Below, piece after piece: positions 19,032 to 27,839 of a DNA stretch of 64,000 nt. Numbering within the stretch: position 1 is the first letter of the stretch; every line of letters starts with the position of its first letter. Origin of the DNA: Nocardioides daejeonensis (GTDB lineage: Bacteria > Actinomycetota > Actinomycetes > Propionibacteriales > Nocardioidaceae); assembly GCF_003194585.1 (NCBI RefSeq), contig NZ_QHKZ01000006.1:62001-126000 (forward strand), read 5' to 3'. The notes under the pieces were generated by a model that saw only the letters and a list, made by a program, of their open reading frames with translations, was not told where the DNA came from and did not search any database. The position numbers and the translations under genes were made by a program.

Positions 19032-19948
19032 AGGCCGGCGAAGAGGTCGGTCTCCAGCCCGTCGGCGCCGACCGGGCCCTTCGCGCCCTTGACCAACCGG
19101 TAGAACTCGTAGCCGAGCATCGCCGAGCCGACGTTGTTCGAGAGCGCGAAGAACGGGCCGTCGACGGTGATCTGCGTCTTGTGCGCGGCGAGTGCGGCCA
19201 TCTTCGCGTCGGCGTACTCGCTCGCGTCGACGCAGGCGCTCAGCAGCTCGTCGGCGCAGACGAACGGGGGCAGCGGGCCATCGGGGTCCATGCCCTCGAA
19301 CGCGGTCTCGTCGCCCGCCTCGCGCAGCATCCGCAGGCCTTCACGCATCCGCGACTCGGACATCGCGCCCCAGTAGACCTTCGCGATCTCCCAAGGCTCA
19401 CCCAGGTCGGGCCGGTGCCCGTCGATCGCCGCCAGGAACGCGGCGTAGGTGGCCACCCGGTGGGCCTGGATGTGGTCGGGGTGGCCGTAGCCGCCGAAGT
19501 CGTCGTAGGTCACCATCACCTGCGGTCGCACCTCGCGGATCACCGCAACCAGGTGGTCGGCCGCCGCGAGCAGGTCGGCGTGCCAGAAGGCGTTGTCGTG
19601 GATCGTGTCAGCCGGGATCGCATGGCCATCGGCGTGCCACTGCATGCCGGAGTCCCGGTAGGTGCCGAACCCCCCGAGGAACCGGTGGTCGGTGACGCCG
19701 AGCGCCTTCATCGCCTCGGCGAGCTCCGTACGCCGGTGGGCACCGAGGGCATCGTCCTGATCGGCGGCGAGGTGGCTGAGCTCGGGCACCAGGATCTCGC
19801 CCATCTCACCCGCCGTGCAGGTGACCAGGGTGACGCCCCGCCCCTCAGCGGCGTACTTCGCCATCGTGGCGCCCTGCCCGATCGACTCGTCGTCAGGGTG
19901 GGCATGCACCAGCAGCAGGCGCTGGTCGGGGATCTGGCCTTCGGTCAT
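19028..19948 (-). CDS. mshB: GlcNAc-Ins deacetylase of mycothiol synthesis
   Basis: MshB is a zinc deacetylase that converts GlcNAc-inositol to GlcN-inositol, the second committed step toward mycothiol, the main thiol of actinobacteria. The 306 residues show the LmbE/PIG-L motifs: [13 protein letters not shown] (zinc ligands His17 and Asp20 by analogy), [29 protein letters not shown] with the third zinc ligand, and the MshB-type tail [20 protein letters not shown]. It starts at ATG 19948, six bases after TAGGCT (leaderless). The product is cytoplasmic. This gene is strong evidence for an actinobacterial host. Confidence 0.95.
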   Translation of the reverse strand: MTEGQIPDQRLLLVHAHPDDESIGQGATMAKYAAEGRGVTLVTCTAGEMGEILVPELSHLAADQDDALGAHRRTELAEAMKALGVTDHRFLGGFGTYRDSGMQWHADGHAIPADTIHDNAFWHADLLAAADHLVAVIREVRPQVMVTYDDFGGYGHPDHIQAHRVATYAAFLAAIDGHRPDLGEPWEIAKVYWGAMSESRMREGLRMLREAGDETAFEGMDPDGPLPPFVCADELLSACVDASEYADAKMAALAAHKTQITVDGPFFALSNNVGSAMLGYEFYRLVKGAKGPVGADGLETDLFAGL

Positions 19949-19954
19949 GGGCCA

Positions 19955-19960
19955 AGCCTA
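19955..19960 (-). promoter_or_regulatory. -10 hexamer of a leaderless promoter (mshB)
   Basis: TAGGCT on the minus strand ends six bases before ATG 19948. The 138-bp gap upstream holds an inverted repeat, TCGATGGAG (20012-20020) and CTCCATCGA (20059-20067), with CGGGC...GCCCG inside it. This is a likely terminator for the gene ending at 20087. Confidence 0.6.
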
Positions 19961-20086
19961 CGGATCCGCTCCGACGCGGACAGCCACGGTGGGCACTTGT
20001 GCTGGTGACGCTCGATGGAGTGTGCGGGCTGCTGACGCCCGAGAAACGCGCCATCTCGCTCCATCGAAGCGAGGTGGTGCGTGGTG

Positions 20087-20425
20087 CTAGACCGAGGGAC
20101 GCTTGATGCGACGCGGGGCGAGCGGGAGCTCCATCGGGGCGGCAGCGGTCCCCGAGCCAGCATCGGGCCCCGAGCCGAGATCGGCGCCCGGCCCGACACC
20201 GGGACCGGGGGCGGGGACCTGGCCGTCGTCCAGCCAGCCGTCGTGGTTGTCGATCAGCAACTCGAACTGCACCGCGGGCGCGTCGGTGCGCACCGCCCAC
20301 TGGTGGTCCTCATCGTCGTCCTCTCCCGCCAGGCGCTCGACCTCGACCTGCGCGTTCCAACCGGAGCGGATCAGCTGGGCGGCGACCTCGCGGGCCGTCT
20401 CCTCCTCGAAGAAGATCCCCCTCAC
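20087..20425 (-). CDS. Small acidic protein coupled to the Nudix fusion, unknown function
   Basis: This 112-residue protein starts at GTG 20425, overlapping the upstream stop as GTGA. Residues 1-65 look like a compact alpha/beta domain (FFEEETAREVAAQLIRSGW and FELLIDNHDGWLDD). A Gly/Pro/Asp-rich linker (about 70-92) and a basic tail (APRRIKRP) follow. I do not recognise a family. The coupling suggests its product is needed in proportion to the Nudix-pseudokinase protein. Confidence 0.7.
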   Translation of the reverse strand: MRGIFFEEETAREVAAQLIRSGWNAQVEVERLAGEDDDEDHQWAVRTDAPAVQFELLIDNHDGWLDDGQVPAPGPGVGPGADLGSGPDAGSGTAAAPMELPLAPRRIKRPSV

Positions 20426-21477
20426 GAGGCCCGTTCCTCGTTCTCTGCCAGCGCCGCGTCGAGGGCCGGGCGCCGCGCCTCGAACTCGAGCAGCGCCTGG
20501 CTGCTGACCGACCGCAGCGGCTCGTCCAGCTGCGCGACCGCGGCACGCACCCGGTCACCGACAGCGGCAAGGAGCTCGCGTGCCGAGGGCCCCGAGAACG
20601 CCTCGGCGATCAGCTCCAAGCGGCGGACGATCTCGGCGTCGGAGAGGGTCATCGGCGCCGCGGCCCAGGCGAGGTGGGCGAGCTGTCGCAGCGGCAGCGT
20701 CGGTGCGGCGTGCCGCCAGCCGGTCACGCCGGTCACCCGCGTGCCCTCGAAGAGCACCTGCTCGGGCCCGAGCTCGTCGTGGGAGAAGAGCGCGATCGGC
20801 CCGAGGTCGGGATGGGAGAAGCCGCCCGCCGCCGCGTTGACGGTGTCGAGGAGCTGCACCAGGGCCACCAGGTGTACGTCGTCCATCTCCTCGACGGGCA
20901 CGGGGCGGCCGGGCAGCAGCTCGAGCACCTCGCGACCGCGCTCGTCGATGCCGAGGACTCGCGGCACGCCCGGCACCAGGTGCCGACGCAGCTGCGCGAG
21001 CAACGCGTGCACGGCCGGGGTCCACGGGCCGGTGGGGCGGCGTACGGTGCGACCGACGCGCACGACCTCCGACCCCTCGGCCATCGGGTCGCCGTCGAGC
21101 AGCACCTCCCGTAGCTCAGCGAGGAAGGGACGGTCGGGTTCGAGCCAGTCGAGCTCGTCGAGCTCCTCCGGCCCCACCCAGCGCAGCTGGTCGTGCTCCA
21201 CCGGCTGCGGTACGGCGTCACGGGCGATCCGGGCAAGCGCGACGGTGAGGGCGTGGGTCTGGCCGACGGGCACCGAGCCGGCGAGCCAAGGGCCGAGCTC
21301 GACGTCGAGCCCGAGCTCCTCGCGGATCTCGCGGACGAGACCCTGCTCGGCACTCTCCCCCGCCTCGACCTTCCCGCCCGGGAACTCCCAGCGGCCGGCC
21401 GCTGCGGCTGGTGCGGTCCGTCGAGCAGCCAGCACACGCCCGTGCCGAATGATTGCTGCTCCCACTACCGCCTTCAT
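20422..21477 (-). CDS. Nudix hydrolase fused to a kinase-dead APH-like domain
   Basis: The 351-residue protein starts with a MutT-like Nudix domain (1-135). Its box is complete, from Gly35 to Gly56 (GKVEAGE...REIREELG), and WEFPGGK is typical of 8-oxo-dGTP or nucleotide pyrophosphatases. The C-terminal part (about 170-335) follows aminoglycoside/choline-type phosphotransferases, with RVLGIDERGREVLELLPG, and then the position of the HGD catalytic loop. That loop reads H233-D-E-L-G-P-E-Q, where the family has HGDxGPWN, and the metal-binding IDW reads TGW (252-254). The catalytic Asp, the Asn and the second metal Asp are all replaced, so this half is probably a pseudokinase that binds a ligand or partner. 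A GTG three codons earlier (21486) is an alternative start. Confidence 0.85.
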   Translation of the reverse strand: MKAVVGAAIIRHGRVLAARRTAPAAAAGRWEFPGGKVEAGESAEQGLVREIREELGLDVELGPWLAGSVPVGQTHALTVALARIARDAVPQPVEHDQLRWVGPEELDELDWLEPDRPFLAELREVLLDGDPMAEGSEVVRVGRTVRRPTGPWTPAVHALLAQLRRHLVPGVPRVLGIDERGREVLELLPGRPVPVEEMDDVHLVALVQLLDTVNAAAGGFSHPDLGPIALFSHDELGPEQVLFEGTRVTGVTGWRHAAPTLPLRQLAHLAWAAAPMTLSDAEIVRRLELIAEAFSGPSARELLAAVGDRVRAAVAQLDEPLRSVSSQALLEFEARRPALDAALAENEERAS

Positions 21478-21681
21478 CTCGGTCACGAGTGTTTCATAGA
21501 TCAACTACCGGGCGAGCCGGGAGCCGGAAACTGTGCCTGCCGTCACCCGATGGTTGATCGACAGGAACTGGAGCAGCGACTCTGCGCAGCGGGACTGCGA
21601 GGGTTGCCCCGCGCTCGATAGCATGCGGGTTCCATCGCAGACGCGCGGACCACCATCCAGGCAGGCAGACCAGGGGGCACA

Positions 21682-23655
21682 GTGACCAGCAACATCCGGG
21701 TGCAGGCAGGCGGCCAGAGCTACACCTTCCCGGCAACGGGCCCGGTCCGGATCGGGCGCTCCCCCGAGGCCGACGTGGTGCTTGCGGGTGGCAGCGTCTC
21801 TCGCCAGCACGCCTCCCTGGTGCCGGGGCCGCAGGGCTGGCAGCTGGTCGACGCCGGCTCGAGCCACGGCACGTGGGTCAATGGTCAGCGGGTGCAGGCG
21901 ATCCCGCTGACGGGGCAGACCACCGTCACCCTCGGCCAGGGTTCGGACGCCGCCACGATCCTCGTCGTCCAGGAGGGAGCGGAGGACCGCCCGGTGCCGC
22001 ACGCACCGACGATCAACCCGGCGGCCCTGCCGCCGACGATGGTGCCCAACGGCTCGGGCGCGCCCGGTGCCCAGGCGCCCGGCATGCTGGTGCGCTCGCG
22101 GGCCGGCGACAAGCGCTTCGGGCTGATGGCGCCGGTGCGGATCGGGCGCGAGCCGGGTCTGGAGATCACTGCCGACGACCCGTCGGTCTCGCGCCAGCAC
22201 GCACTCCTGGAGCCCCGGCCCGACGGCTGGTGGCTCTCCGACCGATCCACGAGCGGCACCTACATCGACGGTGAGCGGGTCAGCCAGCGCAAGATCGAGG
22301 AGCCCACCACGATCATGCTGGGCCACCCGACGGCGGGCTACGAGCTGGAGCTGGTGCCGGTCGTGACCGCGGAGATGGCCACCAAGGCGATCCAGGGCCG
22401 CAAGCGGAAGAAGGCGTTCGGCCGGGTCGGGCTGATCGCCGCCGCGCTGGTGCTGTTGATCGGCGGCGTGACGACGGCTGTGGTGCTCAGCAGCGGTGAT
22501 GACGACCCGAAGAAGCAGGACGAGGCCGGCCTCACCGAGGCCGAGCTCGACCGGGCCAAGGCCGCCAGCGTCTTCCTGGTGGCGGTCGGCGCGGACGGCC
22601 AGCCCACCCACACCGGCTCGGGCAGCATCATCAGCGACGACGGCCTGATCCTCACCAACGCTCACGTCGGCAAGCCCTCCTCCCCGGGGCAGGGCGCCAG
22701 CGAGTTCGCCGACCCGGCCTATCTGCTGGTGGCGCTCACCCAGGAGTCCGACGACAAGCCGGCCGAGCCGACGTACCGGGCCGTGCCGATCGTCAGCGAC
22801 GGCTATCTGGATCTCGCAGTGCTCCAGATCATCGAGGACGCCGACGGCAACAAGGTCGACCAGGCCGACCTCGAGCTGCCGGAGCCGATGCCGCTGGGCA
22901 ACAGCGACGAGCTGCGCACCGGTGACAGCATCACCGCGCTGGGCTACCCGGGCATCGGCAACCCGCAGGCCGGGATCGACCGGCCGCTCACCGTGACGAA
23001 GGGCGTCGTGTCGACCTTCCAGCGCGACGAGGTGGTGGGCACCGAGCGCGGCTACATCGACTCCGATGTGCGGCTCGGCTCGGGCAACTCCGGCGGCGCC
23101 TCGATCAACGACGACGGCGAGCTGATCGGCATCAACACCGCCGTGATCACGGCAGTCTCGGAGTCCGCCGGCGCGATCACGCAGGGCTCGGCGCTGCTGC
23201 GCCCGCTCAACCTGGCCGACAAGGTGCTGGAGATCGCACGCAAGGGCGGCGACCCCGACTACGTGTCGCCGTACGCCGAGGAGCTGCCGGACCCGCAGGA
23301 CGTCCCCTCCGACGTCTCCGGGGTGGGCAACGGATGGACCACGGACGGTCAGGGTGGCTGCGTGGGCACCACCTCGTTGGACAGCCCGCAGACGATGTCG
23401 GTGGCCCCGGAGCAGACGATCTATGCGGAGTTCACCATCACCGGCCTCCCGGAGGGTACGCCGATCGGCGTCGGCTTCGTGGCCCCCGACGGGGAGACCC
23501 AGCTCGGCAGCGTCCAGGACACCTGGAAGTTCGACCCGTCCAGGCAGTGCGTCTCGGTGCCCTTCACGGTGCCTGCCGGCGTCAACGGCGCCAACGCGGT
23601 CTTCTTCGTCGGCGAGGGCGACGTGCTGGCGGAGAACCCCCTGCTCTTCCAGTGA
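21682..23655 (+). CDS. Membrane trypsin-like protease with two FHA domains
   Basis: This 657-residue protein has two cytoplasmic FHA domains that should read phosphothreonine. The first is about 4-95, with VRIGRSPEADVVL, SVSRQHASL and SSHGTWVNG. The second is about 138-220, with VRIGREPGLEIT, SVSRQHALL and TSGTYIDG. A transmembrane helix (about 246-268) leads to an extracytoplasmic HtrA-type serine protease with His328 (TNAHV), Asp377 (LDLAVL) and Ser470 (GSGNSGGAS). No PDZ domain is obvious. The C-terminal 120 residues form a beta-rich domain. The protein could join Ser/Thr kinase signalling inside to proteolysis outside. The GTG start is preceded by AGGGGG, and the stop overlaps the next gene. 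Confidence 0.9.
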   Translation: MTSNIRVQAGGQSYTFPATGPVRIGRSPEADVVLAGGSVSRQHASLVPGPQGWQLVDAGSSHGTWVNGQRVQAIPLTGQTTVTLGQGSDAATILVVQEGAEDRPVPHAPTINPAALPPTMVPNGSGAPGAQAPGMLVRSRAGDKRFGLMAPVRIGREPGLEITADDPSVSRQHALLEPRPDGWWLSDRSTSGTYIDGERVSQRKIEEPTTIMLGHPTAGYELELVPVVTAEMATKAIQGRKRKKAFGRVGLIAAALVLLIGGVTTAVVLSSGDDDPKKQDEAGLTEAELDRAKAASVFLVAVGADGQPTHTGSGSIISDDGLILTNAHVGKPSSPGQGASEFADPAYLLVALTQESDDKPAEPTYRAVPIVSDGYLDLAVLQIIEDADGNKVDQADLELPEPMPLGNSDELRTGDSITALGYPGIGNPQAGIDRPLTVTKGVVSTFQRDEVVGTERGYIDSDVRLGSGNSGGASINDDGELIGINTAVITAVSESAGAITQGSALLRPLNLADKVLEIARKGGDPDYVSPYAEELPDPQDVPSDVSGVGNGWTTDGQGGCVGTTSLDSPQTMSVAPEQTIYAEFTITGLPEGTPIGVGFVAPDGETQLGSVQDTWKFDPSRQCVSVPFTVPAGVNGANAVFFVGEGDVLAENPLLFQ

Positions 23656-24749
23656 GCATCCATCTGACCCGATCCCGACCGCTGCTGCCGGAGGCCGAGG
23701 CCCTGGCAGCGGCGGCCGGCGGACGGATCGGGCTCGACGGACTGGCCGAGGCGCTGGCTGCCGGCACGGACCGCCGGCTGCACCGCGGCCGCGGCTCTCG
23801 GGTGCCCCGGCTGCTGGGCCGCGCCGTCGACTGGGCCTTCACCTGGGACCGGGCCGACCGCCGTGACAAGCGCTGGTGGCCCCAAGGCATCACCACCTCG
23901 GCCGACGGCGGCCCCCTCGCGCCCGCGCCGGAACGCGACCTCGTGGTCACCTCCTGGTACTCCAAGACCGTCGACGGCACCACCCATGGGGCCCGGATCA
24001 GCGTCGTCGATCTCGCCACACTGCGCTACGAGCACGTGCTGCTCGTGCAGCCGAAGCTGGTCGACGGAGCACTCGTGCTCGAACCGCTCCGAGTCCATGC
24101 GGGCGGACTCGTCTGGCACGGCCCGTGGCTGCACGTGGCGGCGACCGGCCGCGGCTTCATGACCTGCCACTGGGACGATCTGGTGCGGGTGCGCACTCCG
24201 GCTCCCCAGCAGGACTCCCTGGCCGTGACCCCTGACGGCATCGCCAGCTGGGGCTACCGACACCTGCTCCCGGTCCGCTTCACCCACCGCGGAGCCGGCA
24301 GCGCGGACGCGGCCAAGCTGCGCTTCTCGTTCCTCTCGCTCGACCGCAGCGGCGACGTACCCCAGCTCGTCGCGGGCGAGTACGGGCGTGGCACCCAGAG
24401 CCGCAGGGTGGCGAGGTTCCCCGTCGACCCGGTCTCCGGGCTCCTGGCCGACGACCTCGGAGGCGAGGGCGGCACCACCACGGCGCTCGGGCTCGACGAC
24501 GCCGGTGTCGCCCGGATGCAGGGGGCCGTGGTCGCACGGGACCGCTGGTACGCCACCGCGTCGGTCAGCCCGTTCCTTCCCGGGTCCGTGTACGTCGGCT
24601 CACCGGGTCGGCTGCGCGGTCACCACCTGGCGACCCCGATCGGCCCGGAGGACCTTGCCTACTGGCCGGCGCAGGACCGGCTGTGGACCGTCACCGAGCA
24701 TCCACACCGGCGCTGGGTCTGCGCGATGCGGCGGGCCTGGTTCGACTGA
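23652..24749 (+). CDS. Unknown protein coupled to the FHA protease
   Basis: The GTG start overlaps the protease stop (GTGA), so translation is coupled. The 365-residue product has no signal peptide or membrane helix. Its repeated strands (ARISVVDLATLRYEHVLLVQ, GLVWHGPWLHVAATGRGF and LAYWPAQDRLWTVTEHP) suggest a beta-propeller, as in hypothetical secreted proteins of Streptomyces and Nocardioides. I cannot name a family. It may be a partner of the membrane protease. Confidence 0.75.
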   Translation: MSIHLTRSRPLLPEAEALAAAAGGRIGLDGLAEALAAGTDRRLHRGRGSRVPRLLGRAVDWAFTWDRADRRDKRWWPQGITTSADGGPLAPAPERDLVVTSWYSKTVDGTTHGARISVVDLATLRYEHVLLVQPKLVDGALVLEPLRVHAGGLVWHGPWLHVAATGRGFMTCHWDDLVRVRTPAPQQDSLAVTPDGIASWGYRHLLPVRFTHRGAGSADAAKLRFSFLSLDRSGDVPQLVAGEYGRGTQSRRVARFPVDPVSGLLADDLGGEGGTTTALGLDDAGVARMQGAVVARDRWYATASVSPFLPGSVYVGSPGRLRGHHLATPIGPEDLAYWPAQDRLWTVTEHPHRRWVCAMRRAWFD

Positions 24750-24824
24750 ACGCACGCCTCGATCTATGGGTCGCGGCCCAGCGGCGGCCATCACTGGTGG
24801 GGACGACCGCCGCTGACGGGAGCC

Positions 24825-26396
24825 TCAGCGGGTGCGCTGAACCCGCACGGTGACAGCGGTGTCGGAGGCCTCGGTGGCGCCGTTGCCGCTGTAGACGATG
24901 CTGAGCCGGTGCTTGCCGAGGCCGCGCAGCGTCTTGGTGGGCACGGTGAGCTTCACGGAACGCCCGACGTTGGGCATCCGGAGGCGAGCGATGCGGCGTA
25001 CGCCGTCGAAGATCCGGATCGTGCCTGCGGTGCTGGCCTGGCGCGGCACCTCGAGCTTCACCACCACGACCGTGCCCTGGCCCTCGCGCACCACCTTCTG
25101 CACGCGCTTGATCCGCAGTGTGCTGGGCGCCTTGGTCACCGCGACCGGCGGCGTGGCGACGCTCGCCGGCGCCCGACCGGCCTGGGCGGCGGTGACGCGC
25201 GCGCTCACCTGGTGGCCGGCGTCCGCTTTGCGGAGCGCATAGCCGGCGTCGGTGGCCCCGGGGATCGGGGCACCGTCGCGCAGCCACTGGTAGGTCACCT
25301 CGACGTTGCTGGGCTGCCAACTGCCGGCGGTCACCCACAGGCTCTTGCCGACCATCGGCTTGCCGCTCAGGTGCGGCGCGGTCACGGAGGCGACGGCGCT
25401 GCGGGCGGCCACGGTGAGCGGGGTCGTGGTGGCGGTGGCGTCGGCGTACCCGGTGAGCTTCGCGGTGACCCGCAGCGTGATGGCGCGTCCGAGGTCGGCG
25501 GCGGTGAGCACCAGGGTGGGGCCGGTGGCACCAGCGATCGCGACGCCGTCGCGCAGCCACTGCCGGGTCAGCGTCGCACCGACCGGCGCCCAGACGCCGT
25601 CGTCGGCGGTGAGGGTCTCCCCCACCTCGGCGACACCGCGGATCCGCGGCGCGGTGGTCGCCGAGAGGCCCGCGCCGGGTAGCACGGTGACCGGAGCCGA
25701 GTAGACGACGGTCCAGCCGGTCAGCGAGGTCGAGGTGGCCTCGACGCGCACCGTGAGCGGCCGGTTCAGGTCGTCGATCGTCGGCGTGTAGGTGAGCGTC
25801 GTCGCGTCAGGGATCGCGGTGTTGTCGCGGAACCACTGGTAGCGGAAGGTGCTGTTGGCCGGCGCCCACAGCCCGGGATCGGCGGTGAGCTGCGTGCCGA
25901 CCTTCGGCTGGCCGGTGATCGCCGGCCTGCGCGTCGGCACCGGTGCGTCGCCGAGGCCGACCGTCGTGGCGGCGGAGTCGGCGATCGTCGCCGCGCTGCC
26001 GGGGACCGCCGCCGCCACGCGGACCGAGAGCCTCTTCAGGTAGTCGTCCGCCGTGACCAGGTAGCTCGTGCCGGTGGCGCCGAGGACGGGCACACCGTCA
26101 CGGAGCCACTGCACGGCGGTGGCGGCGTACGACGGGTTCCAGGTGCCGCGGTCGGTCGTGACCGTCTCACCGACACGTACGGAGCCGAGGATCCGGGGGG
26201 CCGTCACCAGGACCGGCTGGTCGATGCTCGGAGCGGCGGTCGCGGCGCCGCGGGCGGTGCCAGCGTGCGCGGGCGCGATCCCGGCAAGGAGGGGACCAGC
26301 GACCAGAAGCGCGGCGGCAGCCGCCAAGCTGCGGGCGCGGAGGCGCCGAGGCGTCGGCCGAGGGCGGGCGGAGGCACGGGTGGACGCGGTCAACAT
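24825..26396 (-). CDS. Secreted protein with four Ig-like repeats
   Basis: This 523-residue exported protein has a signal peptide (hydrophobic core LAAAAALLVAGPLLAGI, cleavage near APAHA). Four repeats of about 90 residues follow, each with the pattern P-x-I-x-G-x-x-x-V-G, then G-x-W-x-P, then QWLRDGxxIxGAT. These recall the bacterial Ig-like repeats of actinobacterial surface and exoenzyme proteins. A final Ig-like domain (about 425-523) ends STAGTIRIFDGVRR and KHRLSIVYSGNGATEAS. No catalytic domain is seen, so a structural or adhesive role is likely. The start is uncertain: GTG 26399, ATG 26396 and TTG 26393 are adjacent and AGGA lies directly before them, so TTG has the better spacing. Confidence 0.8.
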   Translation of the reverse strand: MLTASTRASARPRPTPRRLRARSLAAAAALLVAGPLLAGIAPAHAGTARGAATAAPSIDQPVLVTAPRILGSVRVGETVTTDRGTWNPSYAATAVQWLRDGVPVLGATGTSYLVTADDYLKRLSVRVAAAVPGSAATIADSAATTVGLGDAPVPTRRPAITGQPKVGTQLTADPGLWAPANSTFRYQWFRDNTAIPDATTLTYTPTIDDLNRPLTVRVEATSTSLTGWTVVYSAPVTVLPGAGLSATTAPRIRGVAEVGETLTADDGVWAPVGATLTRQWLRDGVAIAGATGPTLVLTAADLGRAITLRVTAKLTGYADATATTTPLTVAARSAVASVTAPHLSGKPMVGKSLWVTAGSWQPSNVEVTYQWLRDGAPIPGATDAGYALRKADAGHQVSARVTAAQAGRAPASVATPPVAVTKAPSTLRIKRVQKVVREGQGTVVVVKLEVPRQASTAGTIRIFDGVRRIARLRMPNVGRSVKLTVPTKTLRGLGKHRLSIVYSGNGATEASDTAVTVRVQRTR

Positions 26397-26467
26397 CACT
26401 CCTGACGAAACGGTCCCTCCCCGGACTCACGAAACCTAACGACGGGCGACGGCGCGGCTCGGAGTTC

Positions 26468-26494
26468 TTGTCTCGACCCGGTCGAGCCAGACAA
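26468..26494 (-). terminator. Hairpin terminator downstream of the lipase gene
   Basis: TTGTCT...AGACAA encloses the near-perfect palindrome CTCGACCCGGTCGAG, 34 bp after the stop of the leftward lipase gene. GGTCCGGACC follows at 26506-26515. Confidence 0.6.
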
Positions 26495-26527
26495 CCTGGG
26501 TTCGGTCCGGACCAGACCAGTCGCCGG

Positions 26528-27547
26528 TCAGCGTCGCAGGTAGGCCCGGAGCGGCGGCTCGGTGGCCGTCAGCGTGCTGGGGTAGGAGGTCAGGATGCCG
26601 GTCCCGAAGCCGGGAAGCGCCGGCAGCGCGTTGGCGACCTGCTTGTCGAGGCCGCAGGTCACCTTGCCGATCCGCGAGAGCTTGCCCGGCCCGCGGTGGT
26701 CGAGCGCGTCGAAGGCCAGCTGGAAGAACGGCTTCTCGGCGATGATCAGCAGATGCTCGGCGACATCGGCCGGGCACAGGTCTTGCAGAAGGTAGTTGCG
26801 GGCACCCGGGGCCTGGAGATGCGAGGCGGCAGGCTGCGGGGTGACGATCTCGTCGTAGCGGGTGGCGAAGGCTGTGTAGGACGGCCCCGGGGGCAGCGGG
26901 TGCTTCGCCAGCGCCGTCAGGAAGTTCGAGCCAGGCGTGTACTGCTTGAACGCCTCGGCACAGGGCAGCACGCAGAGCACGTTCGCCATCGAGGTACCGA
27001 GATCGAAGGCGCCGGCGTACGAGATGAAGTCCGCGACGCGCTTGGCGGTGTCGGGCCAGATCCTCAGTGCGTACGCCGGCAGCGTGGCGCCCTGGCTGTG
27101 GCCGATGATGGCGATCTTGCGGCCCGCGCGCCGATGGACGGCACGGATCGCGTGCACCACGAACTCCACGTTGTGTTGGAGATCGCCCATGCCGCGCTTG
27201 GGGATCCGCACGGTGCAGTAGGGGTTGCCGCGCTTCTTCAACGCCGCGTAGTAGTTCCAGGTGAAGTTGTCGTCCGGCACCGCACCGGTGCCGTGCACCA
27301 GGAGCACTGTCCGCTTGCGCACCTTGCCCACGTTCGACGTGCACGCGATCGCGTGGTTGAGCACCGCCTTGCTGGTCCGCAGCCGTGGTCCCTTGGCCCG
27401 GATCGCCTTGACGGCGGTGGTGCGCGCGGCCACCGCCTGCGAGTCCGTGGGCGCCGCGGAGCCCACCGAGACGGCGGGCGACGAGGGAGCGAGGAGCGCC
27501 AGCAGGACGCCGATCGTCAGCAGTGCGCGGGCAGGGACGGTGGACAT
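26528..27547 (-). CDS. Secreted class 2 lipase (LipA/EstA-like)
   Basis: ATG 27547 is preceded by GGAGG. The 339-residue protein has a signal peptide (MSTVPARALLTIGVLLALLA) and an alpha/beta hydrolase domain of the actinobacterial secreted lipase family 2. Visible elements are LLVHGTGAVPDDNFTWNYY (oxyanion region), IIGHSQGATLPAYALR (nucleophile Ser), ATRYDEIVTP (acid) and DVAEHLLII (His). Six cysteines in the mature part could give disulfides. It should hydrolyse extracellular acyl esters. The start of the gene lies 293 bp after the end of the large surface-protein gene on the same strand. Confidence 0.88.
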   Translation of the reverse strand: MSTVPARALLTIGVLLALLAPSSPAVSVGSAAPTDSQAVAARTTAVKAIRAKGPRLRTSKAVLNHAIACTSNVGKVRKRTVLLVHGTGAVPDDNFTWNYYAALKKRGNPYCTVRIPKRGMGDLQHNVEFVVHAIRAVHRRAGRKIAIIGHSQGATLPAYALRIWPDTAKRVADFISYAGAFDLGTSMANVLCVLPCAEAFKQYTPGSNFLTALAKHPLPPGPSYTAFATRYDEIVTPQPAASHLQAPGARNYLLQDLCPADVAEHLLIIAEKPFFQLAFDALDHRGPGKLSRIGKVTCGLDKQVANALPALPGFGTGILTSYPSTLTATEPPLRAYLRR

Positions 27548-27680
27548 GTGGCCTCCGAGGGACGTGCTACTCAAGGACGAATCGGACCATTGGCGCATCT
27601 GGGCAGCGCCGCTCGCACGGCAGGCCGAAATGCGCGACAGCCCACCCTCGTCAACCGAGGGCAGGCTGTACGGTTACGGG

Positions 27681-27730
27681 GCGGACCGGGTCACGCGCGC
27701 GCAGCGGCTGGCTCGCATGACCCGGTCCGC
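27681..27730. terminator. Long hairpin, CAGCGGCTG-loop family, member 1
   Basis: A perfect 13-bp stem (GCGGACCGGGTCA/TGACCCGGTCCGC) encloses a 24-base loop that contains CAGCGGCTGGCT. It lies 110 bp after the stop of the leftward gene at 27840. It is related to the hairpins at 31384-31434 and 31737-31782. Termination is the simplest role, but no U-tract is present. Confidence 0.6.
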
Positions 27731-27839
27731 GTCTGCGTCCCGTTGGGTGTTAGCCCGAGAGAGGGCACGGGGAGAGGACCCTCTCCCAGCGAGGTGCCGG
27801 GGCGACTCGACCAGCGAGCCGCCCCGATCCCTCAGAGGG

